Source: Panicum virgatum (lineage: Eukaryota; Streptophyta; Magnoliopsida; Poales; Poaceae). From it: a stretch of 64,000 nt of DNA. The stretch lies in contig NC_015990.1 in the NCBI RefSeq assembly GCF_016808335.1, positions 1 through 64,000 on the forward strand, written 5' to 3'. Positions within the stretch are counted from its first letter, which is position 1. The number at the start of each line of letters is the position of its first letter. Position numbers and translations under genes: made by a program. Below the pieces are notes generated by a model, which saw only the letters and a list, made by a program, of their open reading frames with translations, did no database searches and was not told where the DNA came from. Positions 14,985 to 26,282 of this stretch are shown one piece after another.

Positions 14985-15160
14985 ATTATAAGATCGGACA
15001 ATAGAAGAAAAAAGTCCCTAATTCTGCCGAACATTCTGAGCACGTGAAAAGTGAATAGCCTAAAGATAAAAAAAAAGTCTATCATTTTTTTAACAGCAGT
15101 TCTTATTGCTCCTTTGGCATTTTCGGCCCATTGTTGTATCCGATTCAACAATTGATACAT
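14981..15160 (-). other. Unassigned ORF, 59 residues
   Basis: Begins MYQLLNRIQQWAENAKGAIR, an amphipathic N-terminus, and ends in a hydrophobic FFLLLSDLII. GAGGAG precedes the ATG by 7 bases, a good ribosome-binding site. The TGA stop overlaps the next ATG by four bases (ATGA). It was not in any family I know. It is the first frame of the minus-strand run that ends at 14105. Confidence 0.32.
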
Positions 15161-15299
15161 ATTTATTCTCCTCTAAAAAAAAATGGAACTTCCGGGCTTT
15201 GGTGAGTTGGCCGAGATCGTGTTTACATACCTAAGAACTGACCCACCTTCTTCAAGTGTATCCGATATATATAATAAGTTTTGAGTGTGTCAACTCTCC

Positions 15300-15524
15300 G
15301 TTCACGTATTTTATTATACGTTATACATATTTATATATATAATAATAAAATACCTCCACTTTGTGCAAGTGATAAGAGAGAATATGAAAGATTTTCTTAT
15401 TTTTCTTGATTTTATCAAGATTTTGAACCTCGATATATGTAAATCTCTACATATATCTCTATATATACATATATTATGTACATTAATATATACATATAAT
15501 ATGTACATGTACATTATGCAGTAG
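15300..15524. repeat. AT-rich palindromic stretch
   Basis: Almost pure A/T with many overlapping ATATAT, ACATAT and TATGTACATG-type palindromes, especially 15451-15520. ORFs on both strands here are low-complexity artefacts. Confidence 0.6.
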
Positions 15525-15571
15525 ACCTATAATAGTATAGTAAATGAAAGTGGCTAATTTTTGAATAAAAA

Positions 15572-15643
15572 GCCCTTTTAACTCAGTGGTAGAGTAATGC
15601 CATGGTAAGGCATAAGTCATCGGTTCAAATCCGATAAAGGGCT
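15572..15643 (+). tRNA. trnT-GGU: tRNA-Thr(GGU)
   Basis: A 72-nt cloverleaf, acceptor GCCCTTT/AAAGGGC, anticodon GGT in ATGGTAA, T-arm GGTTCAAATCC. It is immediately followed by a degenerate copy of itself. Confidence 0.96.
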
Positions 15644-15710
15644 TTTCACTTAGGGGTAGAGTAATGCTTTGGTAAGACAGAAGTCATCGGTTCGAATCCG
15701 AGAAAGTACT
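15644..15710 (+). pseudogene. trnT-GGU: Degenerate tandem copy of trnT-GGU
   Basis: This repeats trnT with a 67-bp offset: GGTAGAGTAATGC recurs at 15655-15667 and AAGTCATCGGTTC recurs at 15681. The T-arm and D-arm persist, but the acceptor stem no longer pairs (3' side GAAAGTACT) and the anticodon stem has changed. The real gene stays intact. Confidence 0.85.
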
Positions 15711-16163
15711 TTTCTACAAAATCCATTCATTTTTTTTTTTTTAATGTCTCCATTTTTTCGTGAATTTTATGACTTAGTTTAGTGCGAGATGCAGGCATTT
15801 TTGGTCTGAACACTAAACGAAGCACAGAGTTTAAATTGCAAAAAAGAAATGAAATTGGACTGTTTTTCCTGTTAGAACAATCAAATCAATACCTGTACTG
15901 AACTAATCTAGACTCCTTTTTTATTAATCTATTCTTATTCTATACCCTTTAAACGAATTTCCCTAAAAAGTAGGGGATGATCCGCGAATTAACCTAACCC
16001 TCAACTAAAAGAAATCCTATGAAAGCATAACAGAAAAATAGTAAAGACTCTTTCCTTTGATCTAGTTATACTCTTCGAGTATATTGACAATTCCAAAAAA
16101 CTGCTCATACTATCATTATAATATAATGACGAGTGGTTGTATATGGCGCTATCGTCTAGTGAT
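15711..16163. other. trnT-GGU to trnE spacer
   Basis: No gene. A sigma70-type promoter for the trnE-trnY-trnD unit lies at its end (16084-16111), and a duplicated trnE 5' fragment just before the gene. Confidence 0.6.
16084..16111 (+). promoter_or_regulatory. Probable trnE-trnY-trnD promoter
   Basis: TTGACA at 16084-16089 and CATACT at 16106-16111, 16 bases apart, about 55 bases before trnE. The tRNA trio on the same strand is normally transcribed together by the plastid-encoded polymerase. Confidence 0.65.
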
Positions 16164-16180
16164 GCCCCTATCGTCTAGTG
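16148..16180 (+). repeat. Partial tandem duplication of the trnE 5' end
   Basis: ATCGTCTAGTG occurs at 16151-16161 and again at 16170-16180, a 19-bp period, with imperfect flanks (GGCGCT against GCCCCT). The second copy is the start of the real tRNA. Confidence 0.85.
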
Positions 16181-16236
16181 GTTCAGGACATCTCTCTTTC
16201 AAGGAGGCAGCGGGGATTCGACTTCCCCTAGGGGTA
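16164..16236 (+). tRNA. trnE-UUC: tRNA-Glu(UUC)
   Basis: A 73-nt tRNA with acceptor GCCCCTA/TAGGGGT and anticodon TTC in CTTTCAA. The T-arm has the variant GATTCGACTTC loop. Besides translation, plastid tRNA-Glu provides glutamate for chlorophyll and haem synthesis through glutamyl-tRNA reductase, and it is known to affect the nuclear-encoded phage-type polymerase. Confidence 0.97.
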
Positions 16237-16297
16237 GGGAGTATTATAAAAAGAGGTTAATCATAGATTATTAAAAAGCCTAGAAAAAATTCTTCCT

Positions 16298-16381
16298 GGG
16301 TCGATGCCCGAGCGGTTAATGGGGACGGACTGTAAATTCGTTGACGATATGTCTACGCTGGTTCAAATCCAGCTCGGCCCA
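16298..16381 (+). tRNA. trnY-GUA: tRNA-Tyr(GUA)
   Basis: An 84-nt class II tRNA, acceptor GGGTCGA with TCGGCCC, anticodon GTA in ACTGTAAA, and a variable arm. Second gene of the trnE-trnY-trnD unit. Confidence 0.97.
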
Positions 16382-16735
16382 AAAATCTAGGGCTTCGTGA
16401 ATATGAACTAAATCCATTATTTTGTATGGAAGAAAAAAAATGTCTGATCCCTAGAAATAAAGGATAAAGATAAATGGGGAAAGATATTTCTAATTCATAT
16501 CTCTCTTATTTTTTATAGAGTTTTTCTTATGGAAAGGCAGATTATCGTTTATTTTTAGGGATAAAAAATCGTGACATACTAGTCATGCCACTCTCACTAT
16601 ACCCACATATCCTATGTGGGTATGTAGTATATGATTCGTCTATTTCTTAAAGCACGACAGAGGAATCGAATCTTCTTATGGTTTTATTTAAGAATTATGG
16701 TTCTATTTAAGAATAAGTATGCCATACACCCCGCG
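16382..16735. other. trnY-trnD spacer
   Basis: 354 AT-rich bases with a small inverted repeat CCCACATA-TCC-TATGTGGG at about 16603-16621. No gene seen. Confidence 0.6.
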
Positions 16736-16809
16736 GGGATTGTAGTTCAATTGGTCAGAGCACCGCCCTGTCAAGGCGGAAGCTGCGGGTTCGAGCCCCG
16801 TCAGTCCCG
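16736..16809 (+). tRNA. trnD-GUC: tRNA-Asp(GUC)
   Basis: A 74-nt cloverleaf, acceptor GGGATTG/CAGTCCC, anticodon GTC in CTGTCAA and T-arm GGTTCGAGCCC. Confidence 0.97.
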
Positions 16810-17958
<1,149 letters not shown>

Positions 17959-18685
17959 TTGGAATTCCAATTAATTATTGAAGAAATGAAAAAGGGATTA
18001 AAGAAAATAAAAATCCAAGTCTTAAATGAAAGGATCCGGTTGGAATCATAAAGTGTGGTAGAAAGAACTACATGTAGTTCTTTCTACCACACTTTAGATT
18101 CTTTCTATTATATTATCTTGAATCTACATAGAATCGATTAGTAGATTGAAATAGTAGTCTAATTCAACTGCTTTTTTCACCGCATCCACGGAGGGGGAGA
18201 AAAATAATACGCGAATAGAATATAGTAAAAGAAAAAAAGTAAAAGGAAAAAACCTACGAATCTTTCATGCTTAAAAATGGCGCGAGATGCTTCAATCGAG
18301 ATCCTTCAAAAAAAAGAACATAAAAAATTTTCTAAGAATAAGAAAATAGTATAACTGGAAAATGTGCGATATGTTGTGAATAGCTTCGTGTAAGAAAAGA
18401 AAGTTTTATTTTCTTATGTATAGAACTTTCTTTTTATTCGCCACTTCTAGTAGAATAGAAATTCTGAATTACTATAATCGCCCTTTCTATTCTATTATAC
18501 TGGAATAGAACATAGTAGAATAGAACGACTCTTTCTTACTTTCTTAAAAGAGTTTCTTACAAGAGTAAAACAAAACTAAAGAAAGAGAGAAAAAAAAAAG
18601 TTTGCCAAACTTATTAATGCAAAACGATCAATTAAAGAAAAGAGTTGATACTACAATTCGACTACTCAATCAATTGGTAGTATCC
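17959..18685. other. psbM-petN spacer (convergent)
   Basis: No gene. Besides the long palindrome at 18049-18096, runs of GAATAGAA-like repeats occur around 18440-18520. Confidence 0.6.
18049..18096. terminator. 48-bp perfect palindrome after psbM
   Basis: Arms 18049-18072 and 18073-18096 are perfectly complementary with no spacer, centred on ACATGT. It is between the convergent psbM and petN and could serve as a two-way 3' end element. Confidence 0.8.
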
Positions 18686-19698
<1,013 letters not shown>

Positions 19699-19769
19699 AG
19701 GCGGCACCCAGATTTGAACTGGGGGTAAAGGATTTGCAGTCCCCTGCCTTACCACTTGGCCATGCCGCC
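19699..19769 (-). tRNA. trnC-GCA: tRNA-Cys(GCA)
   Basis: A 71-nt tRNA with acceptor GGCGGCA/TGCCGCC and anticodon GCA in CTGCAAA. It is divergent from rpoB. Confidence 0.97.
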
Positions 19770-20787
19770 AAAAAATCCGATCTAAAATCGAGAAAAGAAC
19801 AAGTATTCATCCACATTTTTTTACTAAAACCCCTTTCCTTTCTATTATATTGAAATGACAAAGGAGAAAAAGTGGATTTCCAGTCAAAGGCTGCAAAATT
19901 CAGAACAAATTAGAACCATTAACTATAATTTTAATTTTCTTTTTTTGAATTGCAGTAGTGAACGACTCTTAAATCGGTATTCTCCCCCCCTCCATTATTT
20001 TTAATGGTATAAGAAAATTGAGTAAATGTTTCCCTAATCTGTATATAGGGAAACTCCAGGTCCAAACAGCATTATTATCTATGGATCCCCCTTATGTACA
20101 TATCCCTATGGAGAATCGTTCTTTCATTTTTCATAAATATTTTGAATAAAAAAAAGAGGGAATTTGCTCTGATATAGATTAGGGCTCGGCCTTCTTGGAC
20201 CACCTAAGTGCAATTACGATAAAAGAAAGGATATGTAGATAGGTGGATAACTAGATTGGCAAGTACTTAAAAAATAAAGTAAATACTTTTTTTTAGGATT
20301 CTACAACGAAATCCTTTATTTTCCAGTAATTCTCTACTACTACGAAACAAAAAAGAGCCTTCAAATTCTTTTTGAAAATGAAACTAAGCGTGCTATTCTA
20401 AATCGAACTAAAGTCAAGCTTTCTAGTGCTTATAAATTATTATGGCTTTATCCCTTTCATAGAAAGGAGATAAAATGAGAAATCTTTGCTACCCAATCTT
20501 TTTAGAATATCATAAAGTTTAAGTGGCAGAATTTTTTTCTAGGACTGTTTTATCAATTCATTTTTATTCCATTTCTACCCCTGCTAAATTCGAATTTTCG
20601 TCGAAATCGTCTCTATTCATATGTATGAAATACATATATGAAATACATATGTGGAGTTCCCTAGAATTTCATGTGATTCAGTAAACAGAATATAGATTCC
20701 ATGATTGCTAGATTGATCCGTAGGGATTGATGAAGAGTGAGCTGATAATGGAATTTTTCTTCGATAAATAGGAAACTTAAGATTAAA
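19770..20787. other. trnC-rpoB spacer and rpoB leader
   Basis: About 1 kb. No gene. The rpoB operon promoter must be here; the best candidate region is around 20624-20660. Confidence 0.6.
20624..20660 (+). promoter_or_regulatory. Candidate rpoB promoter region (phage-type polymerase)
   Basis: Two tandem copies of TATGAAATACATA (20624-20636 and 20637-20649) end about 140 bases before the rpoB ATG. The ACATA/CATA core resembles the YRTA motif of nuclear-encoded-polymerase promoters, and cereal rpoB transcripts start about 150 bases upstream of the ATG. Inferred by position and motif only. Confidence 0.4.
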
Positions 20788-23700
20788 ATGCTCCGGAATG
20801 GAAATGAGGGAATGTCCACAATACCTGGATTTAGTCAGATCCAATTCGAGGGATTTTGTAGATTCATTAATCAAGGCTTGGCAGAAGAACTTGAGAAGTT
20901 TCCAACAATTAAAGATCCAGATCACGAAATTGCATTTCAATTATTTGCGAAAGGATATCAATTGCTAGAACCCTCGATAAAAGAAAGGGATGCTGTGTAT
21001 GAATCACTCACCTATTCTTCCGAATTATATGTATCTGCGAGATTAATTTTTGGTTTCGATGTGCAAAAGCAAACCATTTCTATTGGAAACATTCCTATAA
21101 TGAATTCCTTAGGAACCTTTATAATAAATGGAATATACCGAATTGTGATCAATCAAATATTGCTAAGTCCTGGTATTTATTACCGCTCGGAATTAGACCA
21201 TAAGGGAATTTCCATATACACCGGGACTATAATATCAGATTGGGGAGGAAGGTCGGAATTAGCAATTGATAAAAAAGAAAGGATATGGGCTCGTGTGAGT
21301 AGAAAACAAAAGATATCCATTTTAGTTCTATCATCAGCTATGGGTTTAAATCTAAGAGAAATTTTAGATAATGTTTCCTACCCCGAAATTTTCTTGTCTT
21401 TCCCGAATGCTAAGGAGAAGAAGAAGATTGAGTCAAAAGAAAAAGCTATTTTGGAGTTTTATCAACAATTTGCTTGTGTAGGTGGGGACCTGGTATTTTC
21501 GGAGTCCTTATGCGAGGAATTACAAAAGAAATTTTTTCAACAAAAATGTGAATTAGGAAGAGTTGGTCGACGAAATATGAATCGGAGACTGAATCTTGAT
21601 ATCCCTCAGAACAATACATTCTTGGTACCACGAGATGTATTGGCCGCTACGGATCAGTTGATTGGAATGAAATTTGGAACGGGTATACTTGACGATGACG
21701 ATATGAATCACTTGAAAAATAAACGTATTCGTTCGGTTGCGGATCTGTTACAAGATCAATTCGGACAGGCTCTTGGCCGTTTACAACATGCGGTTCAAAA
21801 AACTATCCGTAGAGTATTCATACGTCAATCGAAACCGACTCCACAAACTTTGGTAACTCCAACTTCAACTTCGATTTTATTAATAACTACTTATGAGACC
21901 TTTTTTGGCACATATCCCTTATCTCAAGTTTTTGATCAAACCAATCCATTGACACAAACGGTTCATGGGCGAAAAGTGAGTTGTTTGGGTCCTGGAGGAT
22001 TGACGGGGAGAACTGCAAGTTTTCGGAGCCGAGATATTCATCCGAGTCACTATGGGCGTATTTGTCCAATTGACACGTCCGAAGGAATCAATGTTGGACT
22101 TACCGGATCATTAGCTATTCATGCGAGAATTGATCACTGGTGGGGATCTATAGAGAGTCCGTTTTATGAAATATCTGAGAAGGCAAAAGAAAAAAAAGAG
22201 AGACAGGTGGTTTATTTATCACCAAATAGAGATGAATATTATATGATAGCAGCAGGAAATTCTTTGTCCTTGAATCAGGGTATTCAGGAAGAACAGGTTG
22301 TTCCAGCTAGATACCGTCAAGAATTCCTGACTATTGCATGGGAACAGATTCATGTTAGAAGTATTTTCCCTTTCCAATATTTTTCTATTGGGGGTTCTCT
22401 CATTCCTTTTATTGAGCATAATGATGCGAATCGGGCTTTAATGAGTTCTAATATGCAACGCCAAGCAGTTCCACTTTCTCGGTCCGAGAAGTGCATTGTT
22501 GGAACTGGATTGGAACGCCAAACAGCTCTAGATTCGAGGGTTTCCGTTATAGCCGAACGCGAGGGAAAGATCATTTCTAGTGATAGTCATAAGATCCTTT
22601 TATCAAGTAGTGGGAAAACCATAAGTATTCCTTTAGTTGCCCATCGGCGCTCTAACAAAAATACTTGTATGCACCAAAAACCTCGGGTTCCGCAGGGTAA
22701 ATCCATTAAAAAAGGGCAAATTTTAGCGGAGGGAGCAGCTACAGTTGGTGGGGAACTTGCTTTAGGAAAAAACATTTTAGTAGCTTATATGCCCTGGGAG
22801 GGTTACAATTTTGAAGACGCAGTACTAATTAGCGAACGTTTGGTATATGAGGATATTTATACTTCTTTTCACATCCGAAAATATGAAATTCAGACGGATA
22901 CGACAAGCCAAGGCTCCGCTGAAAAAATCACTAAAGAAATACCACATCTAGAAGAACATTTACTCTGCAATTTGGACAGAAATGGAGTTGTGAAGTTGGG
23001 ATCCTGGGTAGAAACTGGCGATATTTTAGTAGGTAAATTAACGCCTCAGATAGCGAGCGAATCGTCGTATATCGCGGAAGCTGGATTATTACGGGCTATT
23101 TTTGGTCTTGAGGTATCCACTTCAAAAGAAACTTCTCTCAAACTACCTATAGGTGGAAGAGGGCGCGTTATCGATGTGAAATGGATCCAGAGGGACCCCC
23201 TTGACATAATGGTTCGTGTATATATTTTACAGAAGCGTGAAATCAAAGTTGGGGATAAAGTAGCCGGAAGACACGGGAATAAGGGGATCATTTCAAAAAT
23301 TTTGCCTAGGCAAGATATGCCCTATTTGCAAGATGGAACACCTGTTGATATGGTCTTCAATCCCTTAGGAGTACCCTCGCGAATGAATGTGGGACAAATA
23401 TTTGAAAGCTCGCTCGGATTAGCAGGGGATCTGCTAAAGAAACATTATAGAATAGCACCCTTTGATGAGAGATATGAGCAAGAGGCTTCAAGAAAAGTTG
23501 TGTTTTCGGAATTATATGAAGCTAGTAAACAAACAAAAAATCCATGGGTATTTGAACCCGAGTACCCGGGAAAAAGCAGAATATTTGATGGAAGAACAGG
23601 AGATCCCTTCGAACAGCCTGTTCTAATAGGGAAGTCCTATATCTTAAAATTAATTCATCAAGTTGATGAAAAAATTCATGGACGTTCTACTGGGCCCTAC

Positions 23701-24015
23701 TCACTTGTTACCCAACAGCCTGTTAGAGGAAGAGCTAAGCAAGGGGGACAACGAGTAGGAGAAATGGAAGTTTGGGCTTTAGAAGGATTTGGTGTTGCTC
23801 ATATTTTACAAGAGATACTTACTTATAAATCTGATCATCTTATAGCTCGCCAAGAAATACTTAATGCTACGATCTGGGGAAAAAGAGTGCCTAATCACGA
23901 GGATCCTCCAGAATCTTTTCGAGTGCTCGTTCGAGAACTACGATCTTTAGCTCTAGAACTGAACCATTTCCTTGTATCTGAGAAGAACTTCCAGGTTAAT
24001 AGGGAGGATGTTTGA
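20788..24015 (+). CDS. rpoB: Plastid RNA polymerase beta subunit
   Basis: RpoB forms part of the catalytic core of the bacterial-type plastid polymerase. At 1,075 residues it has the same length as maize RpoB, and [17 protein letters not shown] is the standard grass start. The rifampicin-region block [27 protein letters not shown] sequence lies around residues 390-420. The conserved [16 protein letters not shown] motif is near residue 820 and the C-terminal [20 protein letters not shown] near 980. Ser156, Ser182 and Pro206, edited in maize to hydrophobic residues, are still genomically unedited; 187 is already Leu. First gene of rpoB-rpoC1-rpoC2, with 37 bases to rpoC1. Confidence 0.99.
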   Translation: MLRNGNEGMSTIPGFSQIQFEGFCRFINQGLAEELEKFPTIKDPDHEIAFQLFAKGYQLLEPSIKERDAVYESLTYSSELYVSARLIFGFDVQKQTISIGNIPIMNSLGTFIINGIYRIVINQILLSPGIYYRSELDHKGISIYTGTIISDWGGRSELAIDKKERIWARVSRKQKISILVLSSAMGLNLREILDNVSYPEIFLSFPNAKEKKKIESKEKAILEFYQQFACVGGDLVFSESLCEELQKKFFQQKCELGRVGRRNMNRRLNLDIPQNNTFLVPRDVLAATDQLIGMKFGTGILDDDDMNHLKNKRIRSVADLLQDQFGQALGRLQHAVQKTIRRVFIRQSKPTPQTLVTPTSTSILLITTYETFFGTYPLSQVFDQTNPLTQTVHGRKVSCLGPGGLTGRTASFRSRDIHPSHYGRICPIDTSEGINVGLTGSLAIHARIDHWWGSIESPFYEISEKAKEKKERQVVYLSPNRDEYYMIAAGNSLSLNQGIQEEQVVPARYRQEFLTIAWEQIHVRSIFPFQYFSIGGSLIPFIEHNDANRALMSSNMQRQAVPLSRSEKCIVGTGLERQTALDSRVSVIAEREGKIISSDSHKILLSSSGKTISIPLVAHRRSNKNTCMHQKPRVPQGKSIKKGQILAEGAATVGGELALGKNILVAYMPWEGYNFEDAVLISERLVYEDIYTSFHIRKYEIQTDTTSQGSAEKITKEIPHLEEHLLCNLDRNGVVKLGSWVETGDILVGKLTPQIASESSYIAEAGLLRAIFGLEVSTSKETSLKLPIGGRGRVIDVKWIQRDPLDIMVRVYILQKREIKVGDKVAGRHGNKGIISKILPRQDMPYLQDGTPVDMVFNPLGVPSRMNVGQIFESSLGLAGDLLKKHYRIAPFDERYEQEASRKVVFSELYEASKQTKNPWVFEPEYPGKSRIFDGRTGDPFEQPVLIGKSYILKLIHQVDEKIHGRSTGPYSLVTQQPVRGRAKQGGQRVGEMEVWALEGFGVAHILQEILTYKSDHLIARQEILNATIWGKRVPNHEDPPESFRVLVRELRSLALELNHFLVSEKNFQVNREDV

Positions 24016-24052
24016 TCGGAATAAATAAAAATTCTTTTCTTATTTCTATTTT

Positions 24053-26104
24053 ATGATTGACCAATATAAACATAAACAACTTAAAATTGGACTCGTTTCC
24101 CCTCAACAAATAAGGGCTTGGGCTAAAAAAATCCTACCTAATGGGGAAGTCGTTGGCGAAGTCACAAGGCCCTCCACTTTTCATTATAAAACCGATAAAC
24201 CAGAAAAAGATGGATTGTTTTGCGAAAGAATCTTTGGACCCATAAAAAGCGGAATTTGTGCTTGTGGAAATTCTCGAGCGAGCGTAGCTGAAAACGAAGA
24301 CGAAAGATTTTGCCAAAAATGCGGGGTAGAATTTGTTGATTCTCGGATACGAAGATATCAAATGGGCTACATAAAACTGGCATGTCCAGTGACTCATGTG
24401 TGGTATTTGAAAGGTCTTCCTAGTTATATCGCGAATCTTTTAGATAAACCCCTTAAGAAATTGGAGGGCCTAGTATATGGCGATTTCTCTTTTGCTAGGC
24501 CCAGCGCTAAAAAACCTACTTTCTTACGATTACGGGGTTTATTCGAAGATGAAATTTCATCCTGTAACCACAGTATTTCTCCCTTTTTTTCTACCCCAGG
24601 CTTTGCAACATTTCGAAATCGGGAAATTGCGACAGGAGCAGGTGCTATTAGAGAACAATTAGCGGATTTGGATTTGCGAATTATTATAGAGAATTCCTTG
24701 GTTGAATGGAAAGAATTAGAAGACGAGGGGTATAGTGGAGATGAATGGGAAGATAGAAAAAGACGAATAAGAAAAGTTTTTTTGATTAGACGCATGCAAT
24801 TGGCGAAACATTTTCTTCAAACAAATGTAGAACCAGAATGGATGGTTTTGTGCTTATTACCGGTTCTTCCTCCTGAATTGAGACCCATTGTTTATAGGTC
24901 TGGGGATAAAGTAGTGACTTCGGATATTAATGAACTTTATAAGAGAGTTATCCGTCGGAACAACAACCTTGCCTATCTATTAAAAAGAAGTGAATTAGCA
25001 CCAGCAGATTTAGTAATGTGCCAGGAAAAATTGGTACAAGAAGCCGTGGATACACTTCTTGATAGTGGGTCCCGCGGGCAACCGACAAGGGATGGTCACA
25101 ATAAAGTATACAAATCACTTTCAGATGTAATTGAGGGTAAAGAGGGGAGGTTTCGCGAGACTCTGCTTGGGAAACGGGTCGATTACTCGGGGCGTTCTGT
25201 CATTGTTGTGGGTCCTTCGCTTTCATTACATCAATGTGGATTACCTCTAGAGATAGCAATAAAGCTTTTTCAGCTATTTGTAATTCGCGATTTAATCACG
25301 AAACGTGCTACTTCTAATGTCAGGATCGCTAAAAGGAAAATTTGGGAAAAGGAACCCATTGTATGGGAAATACTTCAAGAAGTTATGCGGGGACATCCTG
25401 TACTGTTGAACAGAGCACCTACCCTGCATAGATTAGGCATACAGGCCTTCCAACCCACTTTAGTAGAGGGGCGTACTATTTGTTTACATCCATTAGTGTG
25501 TAAGGGTTTCAATGCGGACTTTGATGGGGATCAAATGGCTGTTCATCTACCTTTATCCTTGGAAGCTCAGGCGGAAGCCCGTTTACTTATGTTTTCTCAT
25601 ATGAATCTCCTGTCTCCCGCTATTGGAGATCCCATTTGCGTGCCAACCCAAGACATGCTTATCGGACTTTATGTATTAACGATTGGAAACCGTCGAGGTA
25701 TTTGTGCAAATAGATATAATAGTTGCGGAAACTCTCCAAATAAAAAAGTAAAATACAATAATAACAATTTTTATAAGTATACGAAAGATAAAGAACCCCA
25801 TTTTTCTAGTTCCTATGATGCACTGGGAGCTTATAGACAGAAACGAATCGGTTTAAACAGTCCCTTGTGGCTCCGATGGAAACTAGATCAACGCATCGTT
25901 GGGTCAAGAGAAGTTCCGATTGAAGTTCAATATGAATCTTTTGGGACTTATCATGAGATTTATGCCCACTATCTGGTAGTGGGAAATAGAAAAAAAGAAA
26001 TCCGTTCTATATACATTCGAACCACTCTTGGTCATATTTCTTTTTATAGAGAAATAGAGGAAGCCATACAAGGATTTAGTCGGGCCTATTCATACACTAT
26101 CTAA
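24053..26104 (+). CDS. rpoC1: Plastid RNA polymerase beta' subunit
   Basis: The 683-residue protein carries the active-site motif NADFDGDQM, which holds the three aspartates that bind catalytic magnesium. An N-terminal zinc-finger-like set of cysteines (CACGN ... CQKCG) is near residues 70-90. The reading frame is continuous from ATG to stop. In most flowering plants rpoC1 has a group II intron after the first ~430 bases, but grasses have lost it and no trace is visible here. The C-terminal part contains a lysine/asparagine-rich spacer ([12 protein letters not shown]) typical of grasses. Between rpoB and rpoC2 in one operon. Confidence 0.99.
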   Translation: MIDQYKHKQLKIGLVSPQQIRAWAKKILPNGEVVGEVTRPSTFHYKTDKPEKDGLFCERIFGPIKSGICACGNSRASVAENEDERFCQKCGVEFVDSRIRRYQMGYIKLACPVTHVWYLKGLPSYIANLLDKPLKKLEGLVYGDFSFARPSAKKPTFLRLRGLFEDEISSCNHSISPFFSTPGFATFRNREIATGAGAIREQLADLDLRIIIENSLVEWKELEDEGYSGDEWEDRKRRIRKVFLIRRMQLAKHFLQTNVEPEWMVLCLLPVLPPELRPIVYRSGDKVVTSDINELYKRVIRRNNNLAYLLKRSELAPADLVMCQEKLVQEAVDTLLDSGSRGQPTRDGHNKVYKSLSDVIEGKEGRFRETLLGKRVDYSGRSVIVVGPSLSLHQCGLPLEIAIKLFQLFVIRDLITKRATSNVRIAKRKIWEKEPIVWEILQEVMRGHPVLLNRAPTLHRLGIQAFQPTLVEGRTICLHPLVCKGFNADFDGDQMAVHLPLSLEAQAEARLLMFSHMNLLSPAIGDPICVPTQDMLIGLYVLTIGNRRGICANRYNSCGNSPNKKVKYNNNNFYKYTKDKEPHFSSSYDALGAYRQKRIGLNSPLWLRWKLDQRIVGSREVPIEVQYESFGTYHEIYAHYLVVGNRKKEIRSIYIRTTLGHISFYREIEEAIQGFSRAYSYTI

Positions 26105-26282
26105 ATAAGGAAGTTAGATTCGGCGATGCCCCTTTCGGGGGGCATTCCGATTTCGTTAGTCCCATCTTTTTTGCCGCTCAAATACAGATTGAGATTGAGG
26201 AAAGGGAGTAAATTAAGTTTTCGAATCACTGACTCAAGTCCATTGTCGAATCCTACTCAGCCAAAAAAGGGGGTACTTATGT

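Larger units (their letters stand above)
13712..15571. other. Long trnG-UCC to trnT-GGU spacer at an inversion junction
   Basis: 1,860 bases with no standard plastid gene. From left to right it holds a small perfect hairpin (13819-13838), an rpl2 fragment (13861-13959), a run of short minus-strand ORFs (14105-15160) and a very AT-rich palindromic stretch (15310-15520). It looks like a mosaic assembled at a rearrangement site. Confidence 0.75.

Noticed and set aside
24053..26104. Search for an rpoC1 intron
   Set aside because: The reading frame is continuous and full-length, so the intron is absent, as in other grasses.
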